Assembly: GCF_014635245.1 (NCBI RefSeq) | Contig: NZ_BMCP01000002.1 | Coordinates: 992,001-1,056,000, forward strand | DNA: 64,000 nt | Direction: 5' to 3' | DNA from: Agaricicola taiwanensis | GTDB lineage: Bacteria; Pseudomonadota; Alphaproteobacteria; Rhizobiales; Methylopilaceae | Part shown: piece after piece, positions 7,337 through 15,971 of the stretch | Layout: every line of letters starts with the position of its first letter | How positions within the stretch are numbered: the stretch's first letter is position 1 | The notes under the pieces: generated by a model | Told to the model about the DNA's origin: nothing | The model's database searches: none | The model's input: only the letters and a program-made list of their open reading frames with translations | Made by a program: the position numbers and the translations under genes

Positions 7337-8836
7337 CTATTCGCGGAATACCACGTCGCGTACCGAATTGATCGAGGGCAATGCAACTACCACGAGGGCA
7401 ATGGCAGCAATCATCAGGAGCCCCGCGGAAATCGGTCTTGTGATGAAAACCGTCGGGTCCCCTTCCGAGAGCAGCATGGCCCGCCGCAGATATTCCTCGA
7501 CCATCGGGCCTATGACGAAGCCCAGGAGGAACGGCGCCGGTTCGAAATCCAGCTTAGCCAGGAGATAGCCCGCGGCGCCGAAGACCGCCATTGTGGTGAC
7601 ATTGGCGACATTGTTCTCGGCGCTGTAGACGCCGATGCAACAGACCATCACGATGATGGGGAACAAGAGATGATAGGGCACCGTCACCAGCCGGACCCAC
7701 ATGCCGATCAGCGGCAGGTTGAGCAAAACCAGCATGAAATTGCCGATCCACATGGAGGCGATCAGCCCCCAGAAGAGATCGGGCTGGCTGGTGATGATGT
7801 CGGGGCCCGGCGTGATGCCTTGAATGATCATGGCACCGATCATCAGCGCCATGACAGGGTTGGAGGGAATGCCAAGCGTCAGCATGGGAATGAACGAGGT
7901 CTGCGCCCCCGCGTTGTTGGCGCTCTCCGGTCCCGCGACGCCTTCGACTGCGCCGCGGCCGAACTCTTCCGGATGTTTCGAGAGCTTCTTCTCCATGGAG
8001 TAGGAGGCAAAGGAGGACAGAAGCGCTCCACCTCCCGGCAGGATGCCCAGAAGCGAGCCCAGCACCGTGCCCCGCAGCACCGGTTTGATGCTGCGGCGAA
8101 CTTCCTCGCGTGAGGGAGCAAGACTGCTGAACGTTCCCACCTTCATCGGCGGACGGCTCTCGTCTTCCAGATTGCGGATGATCTCGCCGAGCCCGAAGAT
8201 CCCCATGGCGACCGCGACGAACTCATAGCCGTCGATCAGGCTGGCGCTGCCAAAGGTCAGACGCGGCATGCCGGAATAGATGTCCTGTCCGGTCAGGCCG
8301 AGCAGCAGCCCCAGGACCACCATGGCCAGCGCCTTCAGAACCGATCCGGAGGCCAATGTCACCGAGGCAATCAATCCGACCACCATCAGCGAGAAATATT
8401 CCGCTGGTCCAAAGGTAAGCGCGATCTCGGCCAGAGGCGGCGCGAAGAGCGCGAGGAGGAAGGTCGCGACGGTGCCGGCGAAGAACGAGCCCAGAGCGGC
8501 GATGGCGAGCGCCGCTCCTGCTCTGCCCCTGCGGGCCATCTGATATCCGTCGAGCGCCGTCACCACGGAGGAGGATTCACCCGGGACATTGATCAGGATG
8601 GCGGTGGTCGAACCGCCGTACTGCGCGCCATAGTATATGCCGGCGAGCATGATCAACGCCGGAATGGGCGGCAGCGCGAAAGTCAGCGGCAGAAGCAGGG
8701 CGATCGTTGCGACCGGCCCGAGCCCCGGCAGAACGCCGATCATGGTGCCAAGCAATGCACCGACGAAACAGTAGATCAGGTTCTGAAACGACAGGGCGGT
8801 TGCAAAGCCAAGTTCGATGCCTGTGAAGATCTCCAC
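7337..8836 (-). CDS. tctA: TTT transporter large membrane subunit (TctA), second set
   Basis: A 499-residue polytopic membrane protein of the TctA family, the main channel of tripartite carboxylate transporters driven by ion gradients. Landmarks: the glycine-rich [19 protein letters not shown] near residue 40, [20 protein letters not shown] near 70, and the mirrored second-half [14 protein letters not shown] and [17 protein letters not shown] motifs. The start is GTG with a GGGAGG site 6 bases ahead. TctB ends 12 bp upstream. The receptor for this set is most likely the one at 11221-12180, separated from tctBA by two enzyme genes. It is clearly diverged from the other TctA of the operon. Confidence 0.93.
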   Translation of the reverse strand: MEIFTGIELGFATALSFQNLIYCFVGALLGTMIGVLPGLGPVATIALLLPLTFALPPIPALIMLAGIYYGAQYGGSTTAILINVPGESSSVVTALDGYQMARRGRAGAALAIAALGSFFAGTVATFLLALFAPPLAEIALTFGPAEYFSLMVVGLIASVTLASGSVLKALAMVVLGLLLGLTGQDIYSGMPRLTFGSASLIDGYEFVAVAMGIFGLGEIIRNLEDESRPPMKVGTFSSLAPSREEVRRSIKPVLRGTVLGSLLGILPGGGALLSSFASYSMEKKLSKHPEEFGRGAVEGVAGPESANNAGAQTSFIPMLTLGIPSNPVMALMIGAMIIQGITPGPDIITSQPDLFWGLIASMWIGNFMLVLLNLPLIGMWVRLVTVPYHLLFPIIVMVCCIGVYSAENNVANVTTMAVFGAAGYLLAKLDFEPAPFLLGFVIGPMVEEYLRRAMLLSEGDPTVFITRPISAGLLMIAAIALVVVALPSINSVRDVVFRE

Positions 8837-8848
8837 TGCGCGCCTCCC

Positions 8849-9304
8849 TTACCCGAACCAGGAACCGAACAGGACGAAGGGAAGTCCGAGCCCCTCCACA
8901 AAGACCGCCCAGGAGAATAAGACGAGAGCCGCGACCAGCAGCACAGCCGTTTTGAGGTGAAACCGTCTGCTGGCAAGGGTGGCGAGAAGGCCGGTGCCAG
9001 CCAGAGCCGGAATGAGGCCCAGGGGTCGGAGTGTGAAGGCAAAGAACAGTACCGCAATCAGAACCAGCCCCATGCCGCGCCACGCGATGTGACCGTATAT
9101 CTCCCCTTCGAAACGGAAGCCCCTGACCGCGATGAGCAAGCCCATGGCGGCCAATACGACGCAGAGCACGAGCGGGAAATAGCCGGGACCCATGCGCGCG
9201 GAGCTTCCGAGCGGCAGAACGAAGCTCTGTTCGCCGAGCAGAAGGGCAAAGACCACCAGCAAGCCGCCGCCGATCACGTCTTTCGGGCTTTTTACCTGAA
9301 ACAT
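8849..9304 (-). CDS. tctB: TTT transporter small membrane subunit (TctB), second set
   Basis: A 151-residue protein with four predicted membrane helices and the TctB-family layout: a first helix near residues 9-23, the SSARMGPGYFPLVLCVVLAA motif that follows, and hydrophobic helices near 75-95 and 110-145. TctB is the auxiliary membrane subunit that pairs with TctA in the inner membrane. It lies 12 bp upstream of tctA and 19 bp downstream of a LigI-like hydrolase gene. Confidence 0.88.
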   Translation of the reverse strand: MFQVKSPKDVIGGGLLVVFALLLGEQSFVLPLGSSARMGPGYFPLVLCVVLAAMGLLIAVRGFRFEGEIYGHIAWRGMGLVLIAVLFFAFTLRPLGLIPALAGTGLLATLASRRFHLKTAVLLVAALVLFSWAVFVEGLGLPFVLFGSWFG

Positions 9305-9323
9305 CTGGCGCTCCCCTGCCGCG

Positions 9324-10229
9324 TCATGACTTGCGGTTCAGTCCATAAAGTTCAGCCGGATTGTCCACGAGAATGCGGTTTCGAACGTCCTCGTCCTCGA
9401 CCCAGTCCAGCAGCATGTCGATGAGATCGCCGTCGTTGGGCATGGTGCGGCCTGTCATATTGACATGCGGCCAATCCGACCCCCAAACGAGGCGCTCCGG
9501 ACTGTGCCTGACCAGCGCTCGCGCCATGGGCGTCACGTTTGAGTAGGGCGGCTCCTGACGCGAGCAGCGCATGGGGCCGGAGAGCTTCACCCAGACACGG
9601 CCGGTATCGAGAATTTCCAACAGCTTGCGGAAGGCGGGCTGCTCCGTTCCCCCCTCGGCCGGGATGCAGGCGAAATGATCGAGCACGATGGTGCCCGGCA
9701 TCTTCAGGAGTTCATCCGCATAGTCGACCAGTTCCGTACCGTGGGGATAGAACTGCACATGCCAGCCGAAATCGGCGATGCGCGCGGCCATGTCCGCCGA
9801 CAGTCTTGGCATGTGGCCGCCGTGATTGGGGCTGACGAACCGGGCACCCCGGACCCCGAGCCTGTCGAGGCGGGCGATCTCCTCGGTGGTGACGTCGGAG
9901 GGGAGCAGGGCCACACCCCGAAACCTGTCGGGGAAACGCTCCAACACGTCAGTGAGGTGGCGGGTGTTCGGGCCATAGCCGCCTCCGCTCACCACCACCG
10001 CCATGCTCAACCCGAATTTATCCTGCATGGCGATGTGGGTTTCCGGCAGGGCATCTGCCGACGTGTATTTGCTGCCGGGATCGAACGGATAGCGGTCGGC
10101 CGGACCGAACAAGTGGATATGGCAGTCCACGGCACCGGGCGGGCACACCAGCCGGGGCGTTTTGGGGTTCGGATCCGGCGGCGGTGTCAGGGGCGGCACA
10201 TGGGTGTTCATGAGGTTCATCCCGATCAT
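9324..10229 (-). CDS. Amidohydrolase, 2-pyrone-4,6-dicarboxylate lactonase (LigI) type
   Basis: A 301-residue TIM-barrel amidohydrolase. VDCHIHLFGP near residue 34 is the first-strand His motif, DHFACIPAEGG sits on a later strand, and WGSDWPHVN carries the terminal catalytic Asp, the pattern of LigI-like hydrolases that open lactone or pyrone dicarboxylates. The ATG overlaps the stop codon of the upstream oxidoreductase gene by four bases. Its position between an enzyme and the second TctBA pair points to a role in the substrate pathway. True LigI activity is not proven; related proteins hydrolyse various lactones. Confidence 0.8.
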   Translation of the reverse strand: MIGMNLMNTHVPPLTPPPDPNPKTPRLVCPPGAVDCHIHLFGPADRYPFDPGSKYTSADALPETHIAMQDKFGLSMAVVVSGGGYGPNTRHLTDVLERFPDRFRGVALLPSDVTTEEIARLDRLGVRGARFVSPNHGGHMPRLSADMAARIADFGWHVQFYPHGTELVDYADELLKMPGTIVLDHFACIPAEGGTEQPAFRKLLEILDTGRVWVKLSGPMRCSRQEPPYSNVTPMARALVRHSPERLVWGSDWPHVNMTGRTMPNDGDLIDMLLDWVEDEDVRNRILVDNPAELYGLNRKS

Positions 10230-11209
10230 TGAACGGTGAGCACGATCTTGCCGGCGGCATCCCCGCTTTCCAGGAAGCGATGGGCCTCGGCGGCTTCAGC
10301 GAGTGGATAGGTTTGGGTCACCAACGGCCTGATCCGGCCGGTCTCCAGCAGCGGCCAGACGCGCCGCTCCAATTGCAGGGCGATATGCGCCTTTTCCGCG
10401 GTCGTGCGCTGGCGCAGCCGCGCCCCGGTCAGCACCAGGCGCTTGTACATCACGTCGAAATAGTCGAACTGGGCCTGCCGGCCATGATCGTGGGAGATCA
10501 TGCAAAGGCGCCCCTTGTCCGTCAGCATCTCCATATCCGCGGCCAAGTAGTTGGTGCCGACCTGATTGAGGATGACGTCAACGCCACGCCCGCCGGTGAA
10601 ATCCTTAACCGCCTTCACGACGTCGGTGATGCGATAGTTGAGCGCGAGCACCGCGCCGAGATCAGCGATGAGGTGGCGCTTCTCCTCGCTTCCACCGGAC
10701 GCGATCGCGCGCGCCCCGAAGGCCGTGGCGAGCTGCAGGGCAAAACTGCCGACGCCCCCTGCCCCGCCGTGGATCAGAACCGTCTCGCCCGGCTGCATGG
10801 ATGACTGTTCGATCAGCGCAAGCCAGCTTGTGAAGGCCGCTTCCGGCAGTGACGCCGCCTCCACCATGGAGAGACCCTTCGGCACCGGAAGGCATTGCGC
10901 CTCCGGCACAGCGCAATGCTGGGCATAGCCGCCGCCGAGAAGGAGCGCGCAGACCCTGTCGCCGGGCCGCCAGCGACTAACACCCGGGCCGCAGGCAGCA
11001 ACCTCGCCGGCCGCTTCGAGCCCGGGAATGGAAGGCGCCCCCGGCGGCATGAGATAGCGCCCCTGCCGCTGCTTTATGTCGGCGCGGTTCACACCGGCCG
11101 CATGGATGGCGATGAGCACTTCCCCTGGGCCCGGTTCGGGAACCGGGGCCTGGCGCAGCACAAGCGCGCCGTCCGGCCCCGACCCGTCGATGTCGATAAC
11201 GTCCTGCAC
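10226..11209 (-). CDS. Zinc-free MDR oxidoreductase (quinone oxidoreductase-like)
   Basis: A medium-chain dehydrogenase/reductase of about 327 residues resembling NADPH:quinone oxidoreductase and enoyl reductases. The N-terminal GroES-like domain carries HAAGVNRADIKQRQG, and the NADPH fold is marked by VLIHGGAGGVGSFALQLA. The cysteine/histidine zinc ligands of alcohol dehydrogenases are absent. A GTG at 11209, eleven bases after the upstream stop codon, is the likely start; a longer frame would run into the receptor gene. It probably reduces a C=C or quinone-like bond of a pathway intermediate. It lies between the receptor and the LigI-like hydrolase, overlapping the latter by four bases. Confidence 0.82.
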   Translation of the reverse strand: MQDVIDIDGSGPDGALVLRQAPVPEPGPGEVLIAIHAAGVNRADIKQRQGRYLMPPGAPSIPGLEAAGEVAACGPGVSRWRPGDRVCALLLGGGYAQHCAVPEAQCLPVPKGLSMVEAASLPEAAFTSWLALIEQSSMQPGETVLIHGGAGGVGSFALQLATAFGARAIASGGSEEKRHLIADLGAVLALNYRITDVVKAVKDFTGGRGVDVILNQVGTNYLAADMEMLTDKGRLCMISHDHGRQAQFDYFDVMYKRLVLTGARLRQRTTAEKAHIALQLERRVWPLLETGRIRPLVTQTYPLAEAAEAHRFLESGDAAGKIVLTVQ

Positions 11210-11220
11210 GGCCGCGCCCG

Positions 11221-12180
11221 TCAGTTGGCGGTTATGTTGGCGTCCTTCACCAGCTTGGCCCATTGCGGGATTTCGCGCTGGATCAGGGCATCCAGATCCT
11301 TGCCGCTGCCGCCGATGGGCCGCACGCCATCCTTCTCCAGCACGGCGCGGATCTCAGGCGTCAAGGCGTCGGTGAAAGCCTTCTCCAGCTTGGCCCTCAC
11401 GGGCTCCGGTATTCCGGTGGGACCGACGATGCCCATCCAGAACGATACCTCGTATCCGGGATAACCGAGTTCGGCGACGGTCGGCGTGTCCGGCAGTTGC
11501 GGAATGCGCTCGGGACTGGAGACCGCGAGGAGCTTGAGCTTGCCCGCCTTCACATGGCTATAGGCGGTGATGTAGGCGTCGAGTTTCAGCTTCACGTGAC
11601 CTGCCAGCAGGTCCGTCATGGCCGGTCCGGCGCCTTTGTAGGGGATGGCGGACATGTCGACCCCGGCGCGGCTTTTCAGAAGCTCTATGCCGAGATGCGG
11701 AAAAGTGCCTGGTCCCGCCGTCGCGTAGGTCAGCTTGTGGGTCTTGGCGTATTCCATCAGCTCCTTGAAGCTGTTCACCGGCACACTTGGATGAACGACG
11801 ATCACGCCCGGTTGGTCGGCCACCAGGGCAACCGATACGAAGTCCTTGAGGGTGTCATAGGGCAGGTTCATCTGCACCGACGGATTGGCGGTATGCGACG
11901 TGGTCGTCATCATCAGCGTATAGCCATCGGGCTCCGCGGTCGCGGTCGCCTGGGCAGCAATGGAGCCCCCTCCGCCGCCACGGTTGTCGATGATGACCGA
12001 CTGCCCCAGAAGCTCCCCAACCTTCGGCGCGATCCGACGCGCCACGACATCGGTGGTGCCGCCGGGGGCAAAGGGCACGATCAAGCGGATCGGCCCTTCC
12101 GGAAACTCGGCGCGCGCCGGTGTGGCGCCCGCGATCAAAGCACCTGTGAGCAGCGTCGCTGCCAAGCGTAGCATCTTCAT
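11221..12180 (-). CDS. TTT periplasmic receptor (Bug protein), second set
   Basis: A 319-residue Bug-family receptor. The ATG at 12180 has a GGAGG site five bases ahead and begins a clear signal peptide (MKMLRLAATLLTGALIAGAT then PARA). The mature protein shows PIRLIVPFAPGGTTDVVAR, the ligand-pocket IDNRGGGGG loop, YKGAGPAMTDLLAGHV, and LPDTPTVAELGYPG. It binds a carboxylate in the periplasm and passes it to TctAB. It follows tctA of the first set by 57 bp and precedes the MDR gene by 11 bp, so it probably works with the tctBA pair at 7337-9304. Confidence 0.9.
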   Translation of the reverse strand: MKMLRLAATLLTGALIAGATPARAEFPEGPIRLIVPFAPGGTTDVVARRIAPKVGELLGQSVIIDNRGGGGGSIAAQATATAEPDGYTLMMTTTSHTANPSVQMNLPYDTLKDFVSVALVADQPGVIVVHPSVPVNSFKELMEYAKTHKLTYATAGPGTFPHLGIELLKSRAGVDMSAIPYKGAGPAMTDLLAGHVKLKLDAYITAYSHVKAGKLKLLAVSSPERIPQLPDTPTVAELGYPGYEVSFWMGIVGPTGIPEPVRAKLEKAFTDALTPEIRAVLEKDGVRPIGGSGKDLDALIQREIPQWAKLVKDANITAN

Positions 12181-12237
12181 GGCGTCCTCCGTTATTTTGC
12201 TCAGTTGTTTTTCTTCAAGCATTCACAGGAAAACAGG

Positions 12238-13743
12238 CTATTCGGCAGGCATAGCCTGTCCGCTGTAGTATTTTTTGATACTCAGGATGAGCAGTATCGC
12301 CGCCATTATGACTGTGACGGCTATGATGCTTCCGGCGAGAGGCCGGCTGACGATCTCGAGGAAATTACCGTCTGCCAGCAGCATGGCGCGGCGCAGGTTC
12401 TCCTCCACCATGGGGCCCAGGATGAACCCCACCAGCACGGGCGCCGGCTCGAACTTCAGGATCCGCATCAGATAGCCAGCGATGCCGAAGAAGATGAGCA
12501 ACCAGACGTCGAAGAGATTGTTGGTTGCCGTGTAGGTTCCAAGGCAGATCAGGACGACAACGACCGGATAGAGCATGTTGGCCGGGATGCTGAGCAGACG
12601 GACCCAGATGCCGATCAGCGGTATGTTGAGGATGACCAGCAGGACATTGCCGATCCAGAAGCTGGCGATCAGACCCCAGAATATCTCCGGATGGCTCGCC
12701 ATCAGCCGCGGGCCAGGCGATATCCCATGGATCATCAAGGCACCGATCATAAGCGCCATGGTGGCGCTGCCGGGAATCCCAAGGAGAAGGGTCGGCACGA
12801 AGGCGGTTTGACCCGCAGCATTATTCGACGCTTCCGGCGAGGCAATGCCTTCGATGGCTCCCTTGCCAAAGCGCGACGGGTCCTTGGCCACGCGCTTCTC
12901 TATGCTGTAGCTGATGAAACTCGCGATAGTCGGGCCGGTGCCGGGCAGCGGCCCAAGGATAGAGCCAATTCCCGAGCCGCGCAGCACCGGCAGGATGGAG
13001 CGCCTCACGTCTTCGCGGGTCGGAATCATGGATCGCAGGGAAACCTTGTTCAGCTTCCTGTCGCGATCGCCCGATTTTTCGCTGATCGCCGCGATGACTT
13101 CCGTCACGCCGAACAGTCCCATCGCCAGAACGATGAGGCTGATGCCATCGAAGAGGTCGAAGAAGCCGAAGGTGAAGCGATAGGTCCCGCTGTTGATGTC
13201 GATGCCGACAGTGCCAAGCAGCAGGCCCATGACCACCATGCCGAGCCCCTTGAGCGGCGAGCCCTGAGCAATTGTGGCCGAGGCCAGCAGCCCGAAGACC
13301 ATGATGGCGAAGTATTCCGCCGGGCCGAATGCGAGGGAGAAGGAGACCAGCAGCGGCGCCATCGCCAGGAGCACGAGGATTCCGATGCTGCCGCCGACAA
13401 AGGAGCCCGCCGTCGTGACGAACAGGGCGACACCGGCCCTGCCCTGCTGGCTCATGGGATAACCATCGAGGCAGGTCACGGCATTGGCCGCGGTTCCCGG
13501 CAGGTTGAGCAGGATCGACGCGGTGGAACCGCCGTATTCGGTGCCGTAATAGACGCCCGCGAGCATGATGATCGCCGCCGTCGGATCAAGATGAAAGGTG
13601 ATCGGCAGCAGCAGCGTCACGGCCGTGAGCGCACCGATGCCGGGAAGCGCTCCGGCAAGCGTGCCCAGGAACACGCCGGCGAAGCAGAAAGCGAGATTCT
13701 GAAGCGAAAAGGCGGTCGGGAACCCTACCGTGAACAGATCCAT
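12238..13743 (-). CDS. tctA: TTT transporter large membrane subunit (TctA), first set
   Basis: A 501-residue TctA membrane protein with the family repeats: GALPGIGALTAVTLLLPITF, IMLAGVYYGTEYGGSTASIL, GPLPGTGPTIASF and LGIPGSATMALMIGALMIHG. The start is taken at 13743, where ATG overlaps the TctB stop by one base (TGATG); an upstream extension reads out of the tctB frame and is not TctA-like. It forms the translocation path with TctB (13743-14198) and the receptor at 14262-15212. The three genes are in receptor-TctB-TctA order, the standard TTT arrangement. Confidence 0.93.
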   Translation of the reverse strand: MDLFTVGFPTAFSLQNLAFCFAGVFLGTLAGALPGIGALTAVTLLLPITFHLDPTAAIIMLAGVYYGTEYGGSTASILLNLPGTAANAVTCLDGYPMSQQGRAGVALFVTTAGSFVGGSIGILVLLAMAPLLVSFSLAFGPAEYFAIMVFGLLASATIAQGSPLKGLGMVVMGLLLGTVGIDINSGTYRFTFGFFDLFDGISLIVLAMGLFGVTEVIAAISEKSGDRDRKLNKVSLRSMIPTREDVRRSILPVLRGSGIGSILGPLPGTGPTIASFISYSIEKRVAKDPSRFGKGAIEGIASPEASNNAAGQTAFVPTLLLGIPGSATMALMIGALMIHGISPGPRLMASHPEIFWGLIASFWIGNVLLVILNIPLIGIWVRLLSIPANMLYPVVVVLICLGTYTATNNLFDVWLLIFFGIAGYLMRILKFEPAPVLVGFILGPMVEENLRRAMLLADGNFLEIVSRPLAGSIIAVTVIMAAILLILSIKKYYSGQAMPAE

Positions 13744-14198
13744 CAGAGCAGGCTCCCGAAGGCCGGTATGGGCAGGCCGAACCCGACGGAGAAAATCAGC
13801 CAGGCGGTGAGACTGACACCGATGCTGAGGGCCAGTATTCGCCGCAGGCCCAAGCCGGGATTGGCAAGCGTGCTGATAACGACGGTTACGAAGACGGCGG
13901 GCATCATGCCGGTGCGTTCGATCAGAAGCGCAAAAGCTGCGAGCGCCGCGACGATCGCCAGGATCGGACGCCATGGGATCGACGGCCAGGAACTCGGCTT
14001 GCTCCAGGCAGGAACGGCGATGCCGATGCCTATGGCGATTGCGATAATCCCCAGCACCATGGGGAAGTAGCCGGCCTGCATCTCACTGGCCGTGCCGATT
14101 CCATATTCGAAGGACTGCGAAAGGGACACCAGCCCGACGAGGCACATGAATCCGCCGCCGGCCAGGTCAATCACGCCACGCTTTTCCATCTGAACCAT
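13743..14198 (-). CDS. tctB: TTT transporter small membrane subunit (TctB), first set
   Basis: A 151-residue, four-helix membrane protein of the TctB family with the characteristic EMQAGYFPMVLGIIAIAIG segment near residue 40. It is translationally coupled to tctA through a one-base TGATG overlap and starts 63 bp after the receptor gene. It is the auxiliary membrane component of the first TTT set. Confidence 0.88.
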   Translation of the reverse strand: MVQMEKRGVIDLAGGGFMCLVGLVSLSQSFEYGIGTASEMQAGYFPMVLGIIAIAIGIGIAVPAWSKPSSWPSIPWRPILAIVAALAAFALLIERTGMMPAVFVTVVISTLANPGLGLRRILALSIGVSLTAWLIFSVGFGLPIPAFGSLL

Positions 14199-14261
14199 CC
14201 GGGTGTAGCGCGGAAGATGATGCAGGGAGGATCATCTTCCGCAGGTCAGCTCACGAAGGCA

Positions 14262-15212
14262 TCAGTTCCAGGGCTGGCTCGCCCACAGCTTCTTGTATTT
14301 CTCGTCTTCCTGGCGGATGTAGGCGTTGTAGTCATCGATCTGCAGGAAGCGCAGCGGCAGCGGCGCTTTCTTGGCAAGGTCGATGAATTCGGGATCATCG
14401 ACCGTCTTCTGGATCGCCTGTGCCAGCTTGGCCGTGACCTCCTTCGGCATGCCGCCCGGACCGGCAATACCGCGCGCAGCGCCCTGCACCACGTCGTAAC
14501 CGGCCTCCTTGAAGGTCGGCACGTCAGGCGCACCATCCCAGCGGCTGTCTCCCATCATCCCCAGGGGTCGCACCAGATTGTCGGCGGCTTCCCGGCTCAT
14601 CACGCCGAGATTGTAGACCCCGAGATCGATGTGGCCGCCGATCAGGGCCTGACGGACATCCGCTCCGCCGCTAAAGGCGATGTGCTTCAGCTTGATGCCG
14701 GCCTCGCGCTCGAACGCCAGCGCGGCGAGATGATCGTCAGAGCCTACACCAGTGGTGCCGTAGCTCAGCTTGCCCGGGTTCTCCTTGGCATGCTTGACGA
14801 TGTCCTCGATGCTCTTGAACTCGCTCTCGATATTGACCGCCAGGGCCACCGGATCATCCACGAGATTGGCGATATAGGTGAAGTCGTCAGGCGAATACTT
14901 CGTCTTGCGCTCGATTGGCATGGTGAGGAACGGCGGCATGTTGACGAAGCCGATGGTGTAGCCATCCGCCGCGGCGCTCTGAACCTCGGTAAATCCCAAT
15001 TCCCCGCCGGCGCCGGGTCGGTTGATCACCACGACCGGCTGACCAAGCTGCTTCTCCATGAAGGTGGCCATGGTGCGGGCAGCAAGGTCGGTGGCGCCAC
15101 CCGCGGTATAGGCGACGATCATCTTCACCGGCCGGTCCGGGTAGGACAGGACAGGCGTCGCCGACAGAATAGATAGACCGACCGCTGATGCGATCACTTT
15201 CACCAGATTCAT
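14262..15212 (-). CDS. TTT periplasmic receptor (Bug protein), first set
   Basis: A 316-residue Bug receptor with a signal peptide (MNLVKVIASAVGLSILSATP then VLS) and an AGGAGG-like site just before the ATG. The pattern PVKMIVAYTAGGATDLAART, VINRPGAGGELGFTEV, and APDVPTFKEAGYDVV is typical. It lies at the head of a receptor-TctB-TctA trio, 57 bp downstream of the RraA-like aldolase gene, so the transporter is part of the catabolic unit. The ligand is unknown; Bug proteins usually bind di- and tricarboxylates, nicotinate or terephthalate-like acids. Confidence 0.9.
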   Translation of the reverse strand: MNLVKVIASAVGLSILSATPVLSYPDRPVKMIVAYTAGGATDLAARTMATFMEKQLGQPVVVINRPGAGGELGFTEVQSAAADGYTIGFVNMPPFLTMPIERKTKYSPDDFTYIANLVDDPVALAVNIESEFKSIEDIVKHAKENPGKLSYGTTGVGSDDHLAALAFEREAGIKLKHIAFSGGADVRQALIGGHIDLGVYNLGVMSREAADNLVRPLGMMGDSRWDGAPDVPTFKEAGYDVVQGAARGIAGPGGMPKEVTAKLAQAIQKTVDDPEFIDLAKKAPLPLRFLQIDDYNAYIRQEDEKYKKLWASQPWN

Positions 15213-15269
15213 TGTTTCCTCCGATTATTTTGATGTGCCAGGCATCTCTGCGGATGCTTTGGCTGGAAG

Positions 15270-15971
15270 TCAGATTTTCTTGGACTTTTCCTTTAGAACC
15301 ACATCGAGCTCCGATAGCGGTGCGCGGCTGCGGATGACCTCTTCCTGGCGCGCTTCCAGCGCGGCGAAGTCCACGACATGTTCCTTCAACTGCGCGACCA
15401 TTCCGGCCGGCACTACCACGACACCATCGGCATCGGCATGGATCACGTCACCGGGTGTTATCAGCATGCCGTCCAGCGTGATCGGCACGTCGATACCGTA
15501 GAGGCCGTAGTCGGGCGATGGCGGCGACACTCCGAGCCCCCGGGCGAACACCGGGAAATCCATGCCGGCAAGTTCGTCCCCATCACGCACCAGCCCATCG
15601 GTGATGATCCCACTCAGCCCATGGTAGAGAGCCTCGTGGGTCATGTTCTCGCCAAGGAACCAGCGGTTGGCCCCCGAGGTGGAGACAACAAGCACATCAC
15701 CGGGATCGAAATCCCGTATGATCGCGTAGATCGAGCGCGCGATCGGCGGCCGGCCCTGCCCGCGGGCATAGAGCAGCGTGCGGACACGGCCCGCGAGGCG
15801 CCGGCGTCCGCCCATGGCGCGGATGCCTTCGATCCAGCCGGCGGCACGAATGCGGCACATGGCGTCGACGGTGATGCCCGTTGGCTGGTTCGCCAAGAAG
15901 GTTGCGATATCTCGCGCCGCCGCGTCGGTGTCGATCGAGGTCGTCTGTCGTGCCTGAGCTTCCATGGTCAT
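15270..15971 (-). CDS. RraA-like aldolase/decarboxylase family protein
   Basis: A 233-residue protein of the RraA/HMG-aldolase family, whose enzymatic members cleave 4-hydroxy-4-methyl-2-oxoglutarate or 4-carboxy-4-hydroxy-2-oxoadipate into pyruvate and an oxo-acid. Catalytic-class residues are present: Glu108 in GENMTH, and Arg129-Asp130 in GIITDGLVRDGDE, the metal-binding/catalytic motif that separates aldolases from the RNase-E inhibitor RraA. Its catabolic neighbours support an enzyme. The ATG overlaps the stop codon of the CoA-transferase gene by four bases. The C-terminal tail is charged and lysine-rich. Confidence 0.82.
   Translation of the reverse strand: MTMEAQARQTTSIDTDAAARDIATFLANQPTGITVDAMCRIRAAGWIEGIRAMGGRRRLAGRVRTLLYARGQGRPPIARSIYAIIRDFDPGDVLVVSTSGANRWFLGENMTHEALYHGLSGIITDGLVRDGDELAGMDFPVFARGLGVSPPSPDYGLYGIDVPITLDGMLITPGDVIHADADGVVVVPAGMVAQLKEHVVDFAALEARQEEVIRSRAPLSELDVVLKEKSKKI

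Noticed and set aside
12205..14070. 621-codon plus-strand frame opposite the TctA/TctB genes
   Set aside because: It is His/Asp/Arg/Gln-rich, the usual artefact of reading the opposite strand of a GC-rich membrane-protein gene.
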